64,000 bases of DNA from Pontibacter sp. E15-1 (GCF_022601975.1 NZ_JAKVIR010000004.1:174072-238071), one strand, 5' to 3'. Positions 42,839 to 52,121 are shown, counted from the first letter of the stretch. Notes: generated by a model from the sequence alone, not told the origin. A program made the numbers and translations.

Positions 42839-43929
42839 ACACACGGAGAGATTTCCTGAAAGCAGGAGCCCTGGCAGGGTTGGCAACGGCTATACCTGCC
42901 GCTTCTTTTGCCGCTACACCCGCTACGGAGGCTAAAAAGCAACCGCTCAGGCATTGGGTATGGATCAGGCCGAAAGCAACTGACAAGGAGGCGGAGCTTC
43001 GGCAGCAGTATCGGCGGTTTTACGAGGCCGGTATACGGGGCGTCTTCTTCGAGGCCGACAGCGAGAAGCATTTCAGGATAGCCAAGGAAAACAAGCTGGA
43101 GGCGCACCGCTGGATGTGGACCATGAACCGGGGAGAGCAGGAATTGCTGAAAGCCCACCCCGAATGGTATGCCCGCAACCGCAAAGGCGAGTCGTGTGCC
43201 GACAATCCGCCCTACGTGAACTATTACCGCTGGCTGTGCCCCTCGCGCGAGGAGGTGAAACACTACCTGGCCGCCGATGTGCGCCAGATCCTGAGCAAAG
43301 ACTACATCGACGGCATCCACCTGGACTATGTGCGTTTCTGCGATGTGATTCTGCCCGTAAACCTCTGGGATAACTATAAAATTGAGCAGACCAAAGAACT
43401 GCCGGAGTATGATTACTGCTACTGCGAGGTATGCAGGGCAAAGTTCAAGGAATGGCGCGGGCAGGCGATAGGTGATATTGCCTACCCGGAGGCCAGCCTG
43501 TCGTGGCGCCTGTTCCGCTACAACGCGATAAACGGCATCGTGAATCACCTGGCCGAGGTAGCCAAAGAAAAAAAGAAGCCCATCACAGCAGCCGTATTCC
43601 CGACCCCCGAAGTGGCCCGCCGCATCGTGCGCCAGGACTGGACCAACTGGAACCTGGATGGGGTATGCCCGATGATCTACCACGGCTTTTACAAAGAAGA
43701 CGTCCGCTGGATAGGCGACGCCGTGGCAGAGGGAGTCCATTTCCTGAGCGGCAAGTTTCCGCTCTATGCCGGTTTATACCTTCCCGACTTTAAAACCGAC
43801 GCAGAACTGCAACAGGGGATGACGTATGCCCTGGCCAACGGTGCCAAAGGCATCTCCCTGTTCGGCGATGTAAGCGACAGCGTGCTGCTGGCGCTGGAAA
43901 GGGCGTCGGCTTCGGTAAAGGGCAGCTAG
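42835..43929 (+). CDS. Tat-exported GHL10-like glycoside hydrolase TIM barrel
   Basis: ATG 42835 overlaps the previous stop (ATGA) and gives a twin-arginine signal (MNTRRDFLKAGALAGLATA); 364 residues. The barrel resembles the hypothetical glycosidase family GHL10: KDYIDGIHLDYVRFCD, VFPTPEVARR, MIYHGFYKEDVRWIG and LYAGLYLPDF. A loop with YDYCYCEVCRAKFKEW has three close Cys. The Asp of HLDYVRF is a candidate acid/base, but activity is not proven. It is the third gene of the fucosidase unit. Confidence 0.8.
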   Translation: MNTRRDFLKAGALAGLATAIPAASFAATPATEAKKQPLRHWVWIRPKATDKEAELRQQYRRFYEAGIRGVFFEADSEKHFRIAKENKLEAHRWMWTMNRGEQELLKAHPEWYARNRKGESCADNPPYVNYYRWLCPSREEVKHYLAADVRQILSKDYIDGIHLDYVRFCDVILPVNLWDNYKIEQTKELPEYDYCYCEVCRAKFKEWRGQAIGDIAYPEASLSWRLFRYNAINGIVNHLAEVAKEKKKPITAAVFPTPEVARRIVRQDWTNWNLDGVCPMIYHGFYKEDVRWIGDAVAEGVHFLSGKFPLYAGLYLPDFKTDAELQQGMTYALANGAKGISLFGDVSDSVLLALERASASVKGS

Positions 43930-43958
43930 CCGGACTTTGCGCTTCGTCACCCGCAGAA

Positions 43959-44010
43959 ACGGCAAACCCGCTGCAATTTAGTTTTACCTAAGCTGCAGCG
44001 GGTTTGCCGT
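43959..44010. terminator. Bidirectional terminator between convergent genes
   Basis: ACGGCAAACCCGCTGCA (43959-43975) and its exact complement (43994-44010) form a long stem after the GHL10-like gene and after the HPF gene. There is no long T run. Confidence 0.75.
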
Positions 44011-44025
44011 GTTGTTGCGCCGTGC

Positions 44026-44331
44026 TTATTTCTTCTCCAGCTGGCGCTTGAGCTTTGTTTCCACGTTTTTCAGGAGCTCATACCAGTTGTCGCCTTCGTC
44101 CTGGGCAAACACATCGTTTCCGGGCACGCCCACGCGCATGTGCAGGCTCTTGGCCTTGGTGGCATGACTGGCTTCCTCCTTAAAATACACATCCACCGAG
44201 TCGATTTTCTTCATGTGGCGCTTCAGTTTGGTGATGGTCTCGCGCACCTGCTGCTGTATCGCATCCGAAATCTCGATGTCAACGGCTTGTATGTCTAGTT
44301 TGATTCCTTCAAAATTCTCTGTATAGTTCAT
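44026..44331 (-). CDS. hpf: Ribosome hibernation promoting factor, short HPF/RaiA type
   Basis: The 101-residue product has the HPF/YfiA pattern: LDIQAVDIEISDAIQQQV, KLKRHMKKIDSVDVYFKE, and the basic C-terminal helix LLKNVETKLKRQLEKK. The C-terminal domain of long HPF is absent. It should bind the small ribosomal subunit in stationary phase and block translation. It stands alone, convergent with the glycan operon. Confidence 0.92.
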   Translation of the reverse strand: MNYTENFEGIKLDIQAVDIEISDAIQQQVRETITKLKRHMKKIDSVDVYFKEEASHATKAKSLHMRVGVPGNDVFAQDEGDNWYELLKNVETKLKRQLEKK

Positions 44332-44463
44332 GTTGTTTTCCTTTTTGATAAATGCAATCGCCAGCTGTTCCGCTGACGGGGTTCAGCATTTAAACGCAAG
44401 GAGCAGACTTTGGTTAGTGGCCAGCCCGCCAGCCAGTTTCCGCGAAGAGCCGCCATCTATACA

Positions 44464-45276
44464 TTAATGGCTGGGTTGCCCGCGTTCCCATACCTCTTTA
44501 ATGGGCTTGCCTGCGCTGCTGTGGCCGCTGTGCACCCATTTGCCATCCTCAACAGCATAATCGAACGCCAGGGTGGCCCCTACGCGGCTTGGGTCTCTGG
44601 AGAAAAAGTCAATGTGCTCCGTGTATTTCCCGTTTGTGGTGGTGTACGTGCCGCCGCCCGTGCCCGAAAACTGCTTTGTTTCCGTATTGAAGGCGATCCA
44701 CTGGAAACGCCCCCCTGTCAGGATTTTAAGCGTTTTGCGTGGGCCGCGCTGCATGGGGTGCAGGGTGCCCTCCGCATCGGCCCGGGCCGTAATCTGCCAG
44801 GTGCCCGCCAAAGGCGAGGGGGATTTGTCGGGAGTAGCCACCAGTTCCCAGGTTTGTTGCCAGTTCGTTCCTTTTTGAGTGCCCGCCGTTTGCAGCTGCC
44901 CGGCCTGCAGGGTATAGGCTAGGGTTTGTGCAGTGCCGACTGCCGCCGAGTCGAAGGTGTTATACATGAAGTGCTGCGTTATCTTTCCGGCTGCGGCGGT
45001 ATATGTGCCCCCATAAGTGCCGATGAACTGTGGCGCAGCGGTGCTAAAGTATGCCACCGAAAAGTAGCCGTCCTGCATTAACGCGATTGCGGTGGCACCT
45101 GCCGGGATGTCGGCGAAAGGGGTGGTGCCGGAGGCCAGCTTCCAGGCGCCAGCCAGTGTTTCCTGCTTTGTTTCTTCCGTAGCCTGCCCGTGAGGCTGCC
45201 AAAGGTGGAGCGCCATGGAACTCGTCAGCCACAGCAAAGCACCGAGAATTGATGTATGAATCATGTGCATAGCCAT
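44464..45276 (-). CDS. Secreted protein with two lipocalin-like repeats
   Basis: The 270-residue product has an N-terminal hydrophobic segment (SILGALLWLTSSMALHLW); the start may also be at the Met at position 5. Two related halves of about 110 residues follow: LAGAWKLASGTTPF...FIGTYGGTYTAAAGKITQHF and LAGTWQITARADAE...FSGTGGGTYTTTNGKYTEHI. The pattern GTYGGTYT then a turn then strand is shared by both. This is like lipocalin-like domains of Bacteroidota (DUF4488 type). The function is unknown, possibly binding a small hydrophobic molecule. Confidence 0.75.
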   Translation of the reverse strand: MAMHMIHTSILGALLWLTSSMALHLWQPHGQATEETKQETLAGAWKLASGTTPFADIPAGATAIALMQDGYFSVAYFSTAAPQFIGTYGGTYTAAAGKITQHFMYNTFDSAAVGTAQTLAYTLQAGQLQTAGTQKGTNWQQTWELVATPDKSPSPLAGTWQITARADAEGTLHPMQRGPRKTLKILTGGRFQWIAFNTETKQFSGTGGGTYTTTNGKYTEHIDFFSRDPSRVGATLAFDYAVEDGKWVHSGHSSAGKPIKEVWERGQPSH

Positions 45277-45371
45277 TTGTGTATAGGTATGGTTTTTAAA
45301 CGAACGCCATGGTTTTGGGTTAATCGATATTCCTTCCCGCCCGCTTCACAGAGCTGTTTGCTGTCTGCAAG

Positions 45372-45524
45372 CTATACCCCAAACTGGCTCAGGTGGTGGT
45401 CCAGGTGTTTGTAAAACATGTTGTTCCACTCTTGGCTGCTCAGGCGGCCGAAGGAGTGCGATTCCTGCCAGTGCGTGTTGCCGCTGACTGACTTGTGCAA
45501 CTGTGTTGGCGGCATATACCTCAT
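45372..45524 (-). pseudogene. Truncated copy of DUF1569 gene 3' end
   Basis: Bases 45371-45473 nearly match the first 110 or so bases of 48604 onward. In frame they encode exactly the last 30 residues of the DUF1569 protein (ESHSFGRLSSQEWNNMFYKH and the rest) up to the same stop. The upstream part (MRYMPPTQLHKSV...) is unrelated, and a TAA lies above it. So a small ORF of 50 codons remains, most likely a fragment left by duplication and loss. It lies 230 bases before the T9SS cargo gene, whose other side is bounded by the intact gene. Confidence 0.75.
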
Positions 45525-45660
45525 CGCATGAATTTTATCCGGTTAAATCACAAGAAAAATTACATTAGTAAATTTACTTATATTAATATTTTGTAATATC
45601 TATGTATTCGGAACCCAGTGAACCAGTGAAAGTCTGGCGATTTGCAAAGCAGGGGTGCCT

Positions 45661-45705
45661 TTTATACACCGTGCAACCCGGTTCTATTCCGGGTGCAGGT
45701 ATAAA
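45661..45705 (+). promoter_or_regulatory. Leader hairpin before T9SS cargo gene
   Basis: TTTATAC...ACCCGG-loop-CCGGGT...GTATAAA is a nested inverted repeat that ends 37 bases before ATG 45742. In RNA it would form a stem near the start and might affect translation or mRNA stability. Confidence 0.45.
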
Positions 45706-45741
45706 ATGAATCTTTTGGAAGCGAAATTTAAACAAACTCTG

Positions 45742-48444
45742 ATGAAAACATTCTTTACAAAAAGCATTATTCTCCTCTTCTTCGCCTGTTGGTATAGTCA
45801 GTTGGGGTATGGCCAGTCGTGGCAGGCCCTAGGCCAGGTAGAGTCCAGTGAAGTGGATTATACCAACCTGGTGCTGGATACGAACGGAACCCCCTTCATC
45901 GCCTATGTGCGTGGTGCCACTGGCCAAAAGGTTACCGTCAGAAAGTTTGATGGGCTTGATTGGGTAACTGTCGGGTCGCCGGACGTTTCAGCCGGAGTGG
46001 CCATGTTTGTCAGCCTGACGCTGGACGCCAGCGGAGCGCCTTACGTGGCTTACACAGATGGGACAGAAGGGTATAAAATCACCGTCAGGAAATTCAACGG
46101 CAACAGTTGGGTAACCGTAGGGGTACCCGGTCTTTCGGCAGGGGCGGCTGTGCAGAGCAGTATAGCGGTGGATGCAAACGGTATACCCTATGTCGCTTAC
46201 GCAGATGACGTAAACGGGCAAAAAGCCACGGTGATGAAGTATGATGGCAGCAGGTGGGTAGCGGTTGGGCAAGCTGGCCTTTCAGCCGGGAGGGCCAACT
46301 TTACCAGCCTGGCCTTGGATGCCAACGGCACCCCGTATGTTGCCTTCGCGGGACAAGGAAACCACGGGGACGAATACAAAGCCACCGTGATGAAGTATAA
46401 CGGGATTGGTTGGGAGAGCGTCGGGCCAACTGGCTTTTCAGTGGGAGAGGCGCGCTTTACCGACCTCACCCTGGATGCGGGCGGAAATCCTGTTGTCGCT
46501 TTTGCGGATTATGGGCTGGGCGGCAAGGTTTCGGTGATGCGGTATAGCGGCAGTAGCTGGGTTACAGTAGGCGGGCCCGGTTTTTCGGCCGGGGTGGCTG
46601 CCTTCGTTTCTGTAGCGCCCGACGGCAACGGAAACCCCTTTGTAGCCTACCAGGACATGGCAAACGGAGGAAAAGCCACCGTGATGCGGTACACGGACAA
46701 TAACTGGTTGAACGTTGGCACAGCTGGCTTTTCCGTGGAGGGCGCTACCTATACCAGCCTTGCCCTGAGCGCCAGCGGCACCCCGTTTATCGCCTTTGGG
46801 AATATGGGGGAGACGAATAAAGTGCATGTGATGAAGTTTGCAGCCGGGCAGCTTGCCATCACCGCGCAGCCGGTGGCATCCCCGGCGGCTGGCGGCGCGA
46901 ATAAAAGCTTCACCGTGACCGCCTCTGGGGCCAACCTAACCTATCAGTGGCAGGAAAAGCGAAACAGCGACACGTTTACGGATGTAGCCGATGGCGGCGT
47001 ATACAGCGGGGCCAACACGGCCAGCCTAACCCTTTCCAAAGCCCCTGTTTCCATGCAGGGCTACCAGTACCAGGTGCGCGTCAGCAACGGTGAAACGGTC
47101 ACGTCAGCCCCCGTTGCCTTATCCGTTGAGGTGCCTGCCTTCGACAACACCCGCACCTGGCAACAGGCAAATGCAGCCGGGCCATCCGTGTTCAGGACGA
47201 CTTTCGCGGCTATAACCCTCGATGCTCATGGCACTCCCTACGCCGCTTTCCGGGATGAAACCAACGGTGGCGAAAAAGCCACGGTCATGAAACTGGACGG
47301 CACCCAGTGGGTACCTGTCGGGGAAGCAGGGTTCTCCGCCGGACGGGTATATAGTATGAGCATAGCGCTGGATGCCAGCAACGTCCCGTTCGTGGCTTAC
47401 ATGGATGGGGTAAATGGCAACAAAGCCACCGTGATGAAGTTTAATGGCACTGCCTGGGAAACGGTAGGGAATGCGGGCTTTTCGGCGGGGGAAGCCTTTG
47501 CGCCTTCTTTGGCCCTGGATGCCAGCGGCACCCCCTTTGTGGCGTATACCGACCGTGCGAACGGAGACAAGACAGCCGTGAAAAAATACAGCCAAGGCCA
47601 ATGGCAGGATGTGGGCGAGCCCGGGCTATCCGATGGGGGAGCGTGGCATCATTCCCTGGCCCTGGATGCTAGCGGTACACCCTTTGTTGTGTTCATGGAT
47701 GGAAGGAACCGGGCCAAGGTCAGGAAATATACCGACGGCAACTGGGAAGACGTTGGAGTAACTGACTTTGTAGCAGGCGAGTTTGGAGTTTTTCACCTGG
47801 CCCTGGACGCAAACGGAACGCCCTATATGGCCTATGAGGATAGAGAAAACAGCAACAAAGGGATAGTGAAGCGCTACAACGGCAGCGATTGGGTAACGGT
47901 AGGGGGAGCCAGCTTTTCAGACGCGTGGGCCCAGTATGCCAGCCTGGCCCTGGATGCCGCTGGTATTCCATTCGTGGCCTTTTACGATGGGGCAAACAGT
48001 GGCAAAGCCACAGTCAGGAGATACAACGGAACAGGCTGGGAAAACGTCGGGACAGCTGGCTTTTCTGCCGGGGAGACCCAGTTCTTCAACCTGGCCCTGT
48101 CCGCCAACGGCACCCCGTTTGTATCCTTTCGGGATTATGCAAACCTAGGCTCGGCCACCGTGATGAAGTTTGCCGCCGCCGGGCTGGTAACCGCCATACC
48201 CCGGCAAGAGCAGGAAACACTGCGCGTGTACCCAAACCCAGCCAACAGCTACCTGACCATTCACGCGGAGAGTATCATCGATCAGATCAGCCTGATAAAC
48301 AGCTTAGGGCAGACAGTGTTGACAGGGCGGGGCGGTGAAACACAGATCCAACTGAACCTGGAGACGCTTGCCGCTGGCATGTACATCGCCGTCATCACCG
48401 CTAATAACAAGGTATACAACCGACGGGTCGTGGTAACACGGTAA
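45742..48444 (+). CDS. T9SS-secreted protein with two seven-bladed beta-propellers
   Basis: ATG 45742 gives 900 residues with a signal (MKTFFTKSIILLFFACWYSQ...GYGQ); Met codons before it do not improve this. Seven repeats of about 49 residues span roughly 26-374, each built on SLALDANGTPFVAY...NGxKATVMKYNGxxWVTVG. An Ig-like domain (about 375-466) follows. Seven more repeats of the same kind fill 472-813. The C-terminus (LRVYPNPANSYLTIHAE...GMYIAVITANNKVYNRR) is a type A T9SS sorting domain. Twin propellers predict a surface adhesin or a binding scaffold. No catalytic residues are seen; the Asp-rich turn (LDANGTP) may bind calcium. It is flanked by the broken and intact DUF1569 copies. Confidence 0.9.
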   Translation: MKTFFTKSIILLFFACWYSQLGYGQSWQALGQVESSEVDYTNLVLDTNGTPFIAYVRGATGQKVTVRKFDGLDWVTVGSPDVSAGVAMFVSLTLDASGAPYVAYTDGTEGYKITVRKFNGNSWVTVGVPGLSAGAAVQSSIAVDANGIPYVAYADDVNGQKATVMKYDGSRWVAVGQAGLSAGRANFTSLALDANGTPYVAFAGQGNHGDEYKATVMKYNGIGWESVGPTGFSVGEARFTDLTLDAGGNPVVAFADYGLGGKVSVMRYSGSSWVTVGGPGFSAGVAAFVSVAPDGNGNPFVAYQDMANGGKATVMRYTDNNWLNVGTAGFSVEGATYTSLALSASGTPFIAFGNMGETNKVHVMKFAAGQLAITAQPVASPAAGGANKSFTVTASGANLTYQWQEKRNSDTFTDVADGGVYSGANTASLTLSKAPVSMQGYQYQVRVSNGETVTSAPVALSVEVPAFDNTRTWQQANAAGPSVFRTTFAAITLDAHGTPYAAFRDETNGGEKATVMKLDGTQWVPVGEAGFSAGRVYSMSIALDASNVPFVAYMDGVNGNKATVMKFNGTAWETVGNAGFSAGEAFAPSLALDASGTPFVAYTDRANGDKTAVKKYSQGQWQDVGEPGLSDGGAWHHSLALDASGTPFVVFMDGRNRAKVRKYTDGNWEDVGVTDFVAGEFGVFHLALDANGTPYMAYEDRENSNKGIVKRYNGSDWVTVGGASFSDAWAQYASLALDAAGIPFVAFYDGANSGKATVRRYNGTGWENVGTAGFSAGETQFFNLALSANGTPFVSFRDYANLGSATVMKFAAAGLVTAIPRQEQETLRVYPNPANSYLTIHAESIIDQISLINSLGQTVLTGRGGETQIQLNLETLAAGMYIAVITANNKVYNRRVVVTR

Positions 48445-48538
48445 GGAGAGCAAGTCAGGCAGGCCTGAACAAAAAACCGTGATAGGTGTAGCCTGTCTGC
48501 CTGGTGCCATCCTCGACCTCAAGGTATACGTCGAGAGC

Positions 48539-48592
48539 GGTTTATACCCCCTTGTGCTATCCGCATGCGCTGGCACGAGGGGGTATAAACCC
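48539..48592. terminator. Terminator hairpin between convergent genes
   Basis: GGTTTATACCCCC with TTGTGC pairs with GCAC and GAGGGGGTATAAACC around an 11-base loop. A second short stem CCCCGGCTTTCGGGG follows immediately up to the DUF1569 stop. Confidence 0.75.
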
Positions 48593-48604
48593 CGGCTTTC
48601 GGGG

Positions 48605-49057
48605 CTATACCCCGAACTGGCTCAGGTGATGATCCAGGTGTTTGTAAAACATGTTGTTCCACTCCTGGCTGCTCAGGCGGCCGAAGGAATGCGATTCCTT
48701 GTTTTGGAAGTGCGCCGCGCCCAGTTCCTGCGTCTTCTGGATGTACCGGATCAGGCGGCTTCTCTCCGCCTCAAAGTCTTTGTCTCCTCTGATGATAAAC
48801 TCGGGTGCCGTGCGGCCGTTTCGCTTGTAGGGCTTCTCATTCACCACAAACTTTTTCACGAACAGGGTTAGCAGCAGCCGCTTCACCGGATTGGGCTTGG
48901 GGTGGTTCTGCTCATACACAAACTCATACGTAACGTTGCAATGCGCCAGCATCTGGTCCACGGTCATCTTCCCCCAAAGCCCTTTCGTGTCTGGGTGTAG
49001 CTGGTTGATGCGGCTAGTCAACTCCGCTGCGTCTGCCTGGGCGAATACGTTTTTCAT
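48605..49057 (-). CDS. DUF1569 (DinB-like) protein
   Basis: The 150-residue protein belongs to the DUF1569 branch of the DinB/YfiT helical bundle: GLWGKMTVDQMLAHCNVTYE at the start, and NNMFYKHLDHHLSQFGV at the end, give the His residues used by DinB relatives to hold a metal. Thiol-transferase-like roles (as in bacillithiol transferases) have been suggested for the superfamily. A 3' fragment of a second copy is at 45372. It is convergent with the T9SS gene. Confidence 0.87.
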   Translation of the reverse strand: MKNVFAQADAAELTSRINQLHPDTKGLWGKMTVDQMLAHCNVTYEFVYEQNHPKPNPVKRLLLTLFVKKFVVNEKPYKRNGRTAPEFIIRGDKDFEAERSRLIRYIQKTQELGAAHFQNKESHSFGRLSSQEWNNMFYKHLDHHLSQFGV

Positions 49058-49371
49058 GGCTGATGTGCTTTTTGGTGTATACCTTTGGCCTACAAGGTAG
49101 CCAAATTATACGGCGGTTGCCATCCTGTATGCTGGCATTCGCCGCTGAACCGTTTACCGGGGCAGAGGCTTTCCGGTGGACGCGAAGGCATACGGCCACA
49201 AAAGGTGCATGGCACTTCCTGTTCCGACGTATACGGAGCTTCGGGCCGCCTAATTTAACTGGCTATCTGCTTGTTTTACCGGCAAAACAATGAGAATTTG
49301 CCTGCATAACGCAACAGCAGCGGGGAAGAGGGGCCAGGGAGTCAGGGATTTGATTGAAAAAGATTGAAAGA

Positions 49372-51774
49372 ATGAAGGTGTTAAAATTTGGAGGCAAGTC
49401 GTTGAGCAACGGCGCGCCGATTGAAAGTGCGATCAGCATCATAAAAAGAGAAGCCGCCACAGACGCCGTGGCGGTGGTTGTCTCGGCCAGAGGGCAGAGC
49501 ACCAACCTGCTCCTGAGCCTCTACGCGGAGGCCGTGCAAGGCGAGAACTTCGACAGTGAATTTGAAGCGTTCGTTGCGTTGCAGCACATCCCCGGCCTGG
49601 GCGTGGACACGGATGCCTACCTGCAGGAACTGAAGGCGGTTCTTCAGGCGCTCCAACTGATCGGTATGGAAAATGACCGGGCCCGGGACAGGGTACTGGC
49701 CTTCGGCGAAGTGATCAGCGCCCAGACAGTGGCAGGGCTTTTAAAAAGAGAAGGCCTGGATGCCGTTTTCGTGGATGCCCGGCAGCTGATCGACGCCACG
49801 TGCCAGGGCAACGAACCCACCGTTGACTTCGCCAGCTCAGCCAAAAAAACGAAGGACTTCTTCCTGTCACTCAAGGCGCACCAGGTGCCGGTCATCACGG
49901 GGTTCATCGCCGCCGACCCGGAAGGCAAAACCATCACACTCGGCAGAAACGGGAGCAACTATACCGCCACCCTGATCGCCAGCTTCATCCAGGCATCGGA
50001 GGTGCAGAACTGGACGGATGTGGACGGGGTATACACCGCCAGCCCGAAGTATGTGAAAAACGCGCAGCGCATACCCTACCTGAGTTACCGCGAGGCCAAC
50101 GAGCTGGCGAATTTCGGGGCCAACGTGCTGCACTCCAAAACCATCCTGCCCCTCATGGAAAGCGGCATTCCGCTCAAGGTTTTCAACAGTTTTGCCCCCA
50201 ACCTGCAGGGCACCCTGATTGATAAGAAAGGCGCCGGGAAAGGAATCAAAGCCGTGTCTACCATCGAAGAGGTGTCGCTGGTGAGCCTGGAGGGGCGCGG
50301 GCTACTCGGAAAAGTGGGTATAGACGCCCGCATTTTCAGCGCCCTGAGCAGCCGGAGCATCAGCGTGCGGCTGATCTCGCAGGCATCCTCTGAACGCGGG
50401 ATCGGTTTTGTGATCAACAAGGAAGATGCCGCCGTGGCCGAGGATGTGCTCACCTCAGAATTCAGGGAAGAACTGGCCAGCGGCGACATTTCCTGCATTC
50501 AGATAGAGAGCGACAAAGCGATCATCGCGATTGTGGGCCGGCATAACTACGCGCTCGAGAAAGCCATTTATGGCCTGCGGCGCAACAAAATCTGGATGTA
50601 CCTGATCAGCAACAGCATCAACGGGGAGCATATCTCGCTAGTGGTAGACAATAAGTCGCTGAAAAAGGCCGTGAACGTGGTGCACAACCAGGTATTCGGG
50701 GCCATCAAAACGCTGCACCTGTTTGCCTTTGGCAAAGGCACCGTGGGCGGCAAACTGCTGGACCAGATCATCGAGACCGGGGACGAGGTGGAGAAGCGCC
50801 GCAACCTGAAGATCAACATTGTAGGCGTGGCCGACTCCGGGAAGATGATCTTTAACGAGGACGGTCTGGGCAATAGCTGGCGGCAGGAGTTGGCGGCAAG
50901 CACAGACGAGAGCGATTTCAACGCCATCATCGAGCGTTTGAAGGCCTCCGGGCTGGAGAACATCGTGATCGCCGACAACACTTCGTCGCAGGCCCTCACG
51001 GAGCTATACCCCGACATTGTGAACAGCGGGTTCGACATTGTGGCCTCGAACAAGAAGGCCAACTCCATCTCCTATGATTTCTACCAGAACCTCCGCAGTA
51101 TCCTGAAGCGCAGAGGCAAGCTGTTTTACTACGAAACCAACGTAGGCGCAGGCCTCCCGCTCATCGACACCATCAAGCACCTGCACAACTCCGCAGATAA
51201 GATTAAGCGGATACGCGGGGTGTTCAGTGGCTCGCTGAGCTATATCTTCAATAACTACTCGGTGGCCGAGAAGCCCTTTTCAGCGGTGCTTTCCGAGGCC
51301 CGCGACAAAGGCCTGACAGAGCCAGACCCGCGCGAAGACCTGAGTGGCCTGGACGTGGCCCGCAAGCTCATCATCCTGGCCCGTGAAGTAGGGCTGCGGT
51401 CTGAGTTGGAAGATGTTGCCATCGAGAGCCTCGTGCCGGCATTTGCTGCCGATGCAGTAGACTATACTGCGTTCCTGTCCAAAAAAGAGGAGATAGACGC
51501 GTATTTTGAGCAGATCAAGCGTAGCCTTCAGCCTGATGAGGTGTTGCGCTATGTGGGCGATCTGGAAGTAGCCGAAAACAAGCTGACGGTGTCGCTGGTG
51601 AAGGCATCCAAAAACTCTCCCCTGGGCAGCATCAAAAACGCCGACTCCATCTTTGAGATCTTCACGGAAAGCTACGGCGCACAGCCCATCGTTATTCAGG
51701 GCGCAGGCGCAGGCGCCGAAGTGACGGCCAGGGGCGTATACTCCGACCTGCTGCGGATCGGGGGCCAGTATTGA
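49372..51774 (+). CDS. thrA: Bifunctional aspartokinase/homoserine dehydrogenase
   Basis: ATG 49372 gives 800 residues beginning KVLKFGGKSL, the aspartate kinase nucleotide loop (more often KFGGTS; Lys replaces Thr). The kinase (to about 290) is followed by ACT domains (LVSLEGRGLLGKVGIDAR, KAIIAIVGRH) and homoserine dehydrogenase (HLFAFGKGTVGGKLLDQI, VASNKKANSISYDFYQ, YETNVGAGLPLIDTIKHL, RIRGVFSGSLSYIFNN). It makes homoserine for threonine and methionine. thrB and thrC are not adjacent, so it is separate from a thr operon here. ThrA and the cystathionine synthase at 57949 serve the same branch. Confidence 0.95.
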   Translation: MKVLKFGGKSLSNGAPIESAISIIKREAATDAVAVVVSARGQSTNLLLSLYAEAVQGENFDSEFEAFVALQHIPGLGVDTDAYLQELKAVLQALQLIGMENDRARDRVLAFGEVISAQTVAGLLKREGLDAVFVDARQLIDATCQGNEPTVDFASSAKKTKDFFLSLKAHQVPVITGFIAADPEGKTITLGRNGSNYTATLIASFIQASEVQNWTDVDGVYTASPKYVKNAQRIPYLSYREANELANFGANVLHSKTILPLMESGIPLKVFNSFAPNLQGTLIDKKGAGKGIKAVSTIEEVSLVSLEGRGLLGKVGIDARIFSALSSRSISVRLISQASSERGIGFVINKEDAAVAEDVLTSEFREELASGDISCIQIESDKAIIAIVGRHNYALEKAIYGLRRNKIWMYLISNSINGEHISLVVDNKSLKKAVNVVHNQVFGAIKTLHLFAFGKGTVGGKLLDQIIETGDEVEKRRNLKINIVGVADSGKMIFNEDGLGNSWRQELAASTDESDFNAIIERLKASGLENIVIADNTSSQALTELYPDIVNSGFDIVASNKKANSISYDFYQNLRSILKRRGKLFYYETNVGAGLPLIDTIKHLHNSADKIKRIRGVFSGSLSYIFNNYSVAEKPFSAVLSEARDKGLTEPDPREDLSGLDVARKLIILAREVGLRSELEDVAIESLVPAFAADAVDYTAFLSKKEEIDAYFEQIKRSLQPDEVLRYVGDLEVAENKLTVSLVKASKNSPLGSIKNADSIFEIFTESYGAQPIVIQGAGAGAEVTARGVYSDLLRIGGQY

Positions 51775-51795
51775 TTTCGCTGGCGCTGTAGAAAT

Positions 51796-52042
51796 AAACC
51801 ACCCCGCCTGCGGCACCCCTCCTTGAGAAAAGGAGGGGAATAAATTACGCTTGTAGCAATTTTTTCTTGGGGCAGGGGCCCTCTTGGAAGTGTAGGTAAA
51901 TCAGGATGGGGGTTTATGCAGCTTTTGTAAATTACAACTTGGCTTACCAGTAGAGGCCGACCAACTAATCCACTGTTTCCTTTTCGTGTAGTGTACACTC
52001 CCCTCCTTTTTTCAAGGAGGGGTGCCGCAGGCGGGGTGGTTT
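51796..52042. repeat. Paired inverted 45-bp repeats
   Basis: Arms 51796-51840 and 51998-52042 are nearly identical in inverted orientation (AAACCACCCCGCCTGCGGCA then CCCCTCCTTGA and AAAAGGAGGGG). They enclose 157 bases with no gene. The stretch 51775-52121 holds only this structure. It shares the CACCCC and CCCTCCTT parts with repeats at 8196, 29371 and 33629. Confidence 0.8.
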
Positions 52043-52121
52043 TAAACAGGGCAGTTCATTGCAGCTTGCATTAGTACACTGCTATTTAGTAGCCGAAAGC
52101 TGACGAAGTGTTCAACTCACC

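Noticed and set aside
49058..49371. Threonine attenuator leader before thrA
   Set aside because: No short frame rich in Thr or Ile codons followed by a terminator stem is visible.
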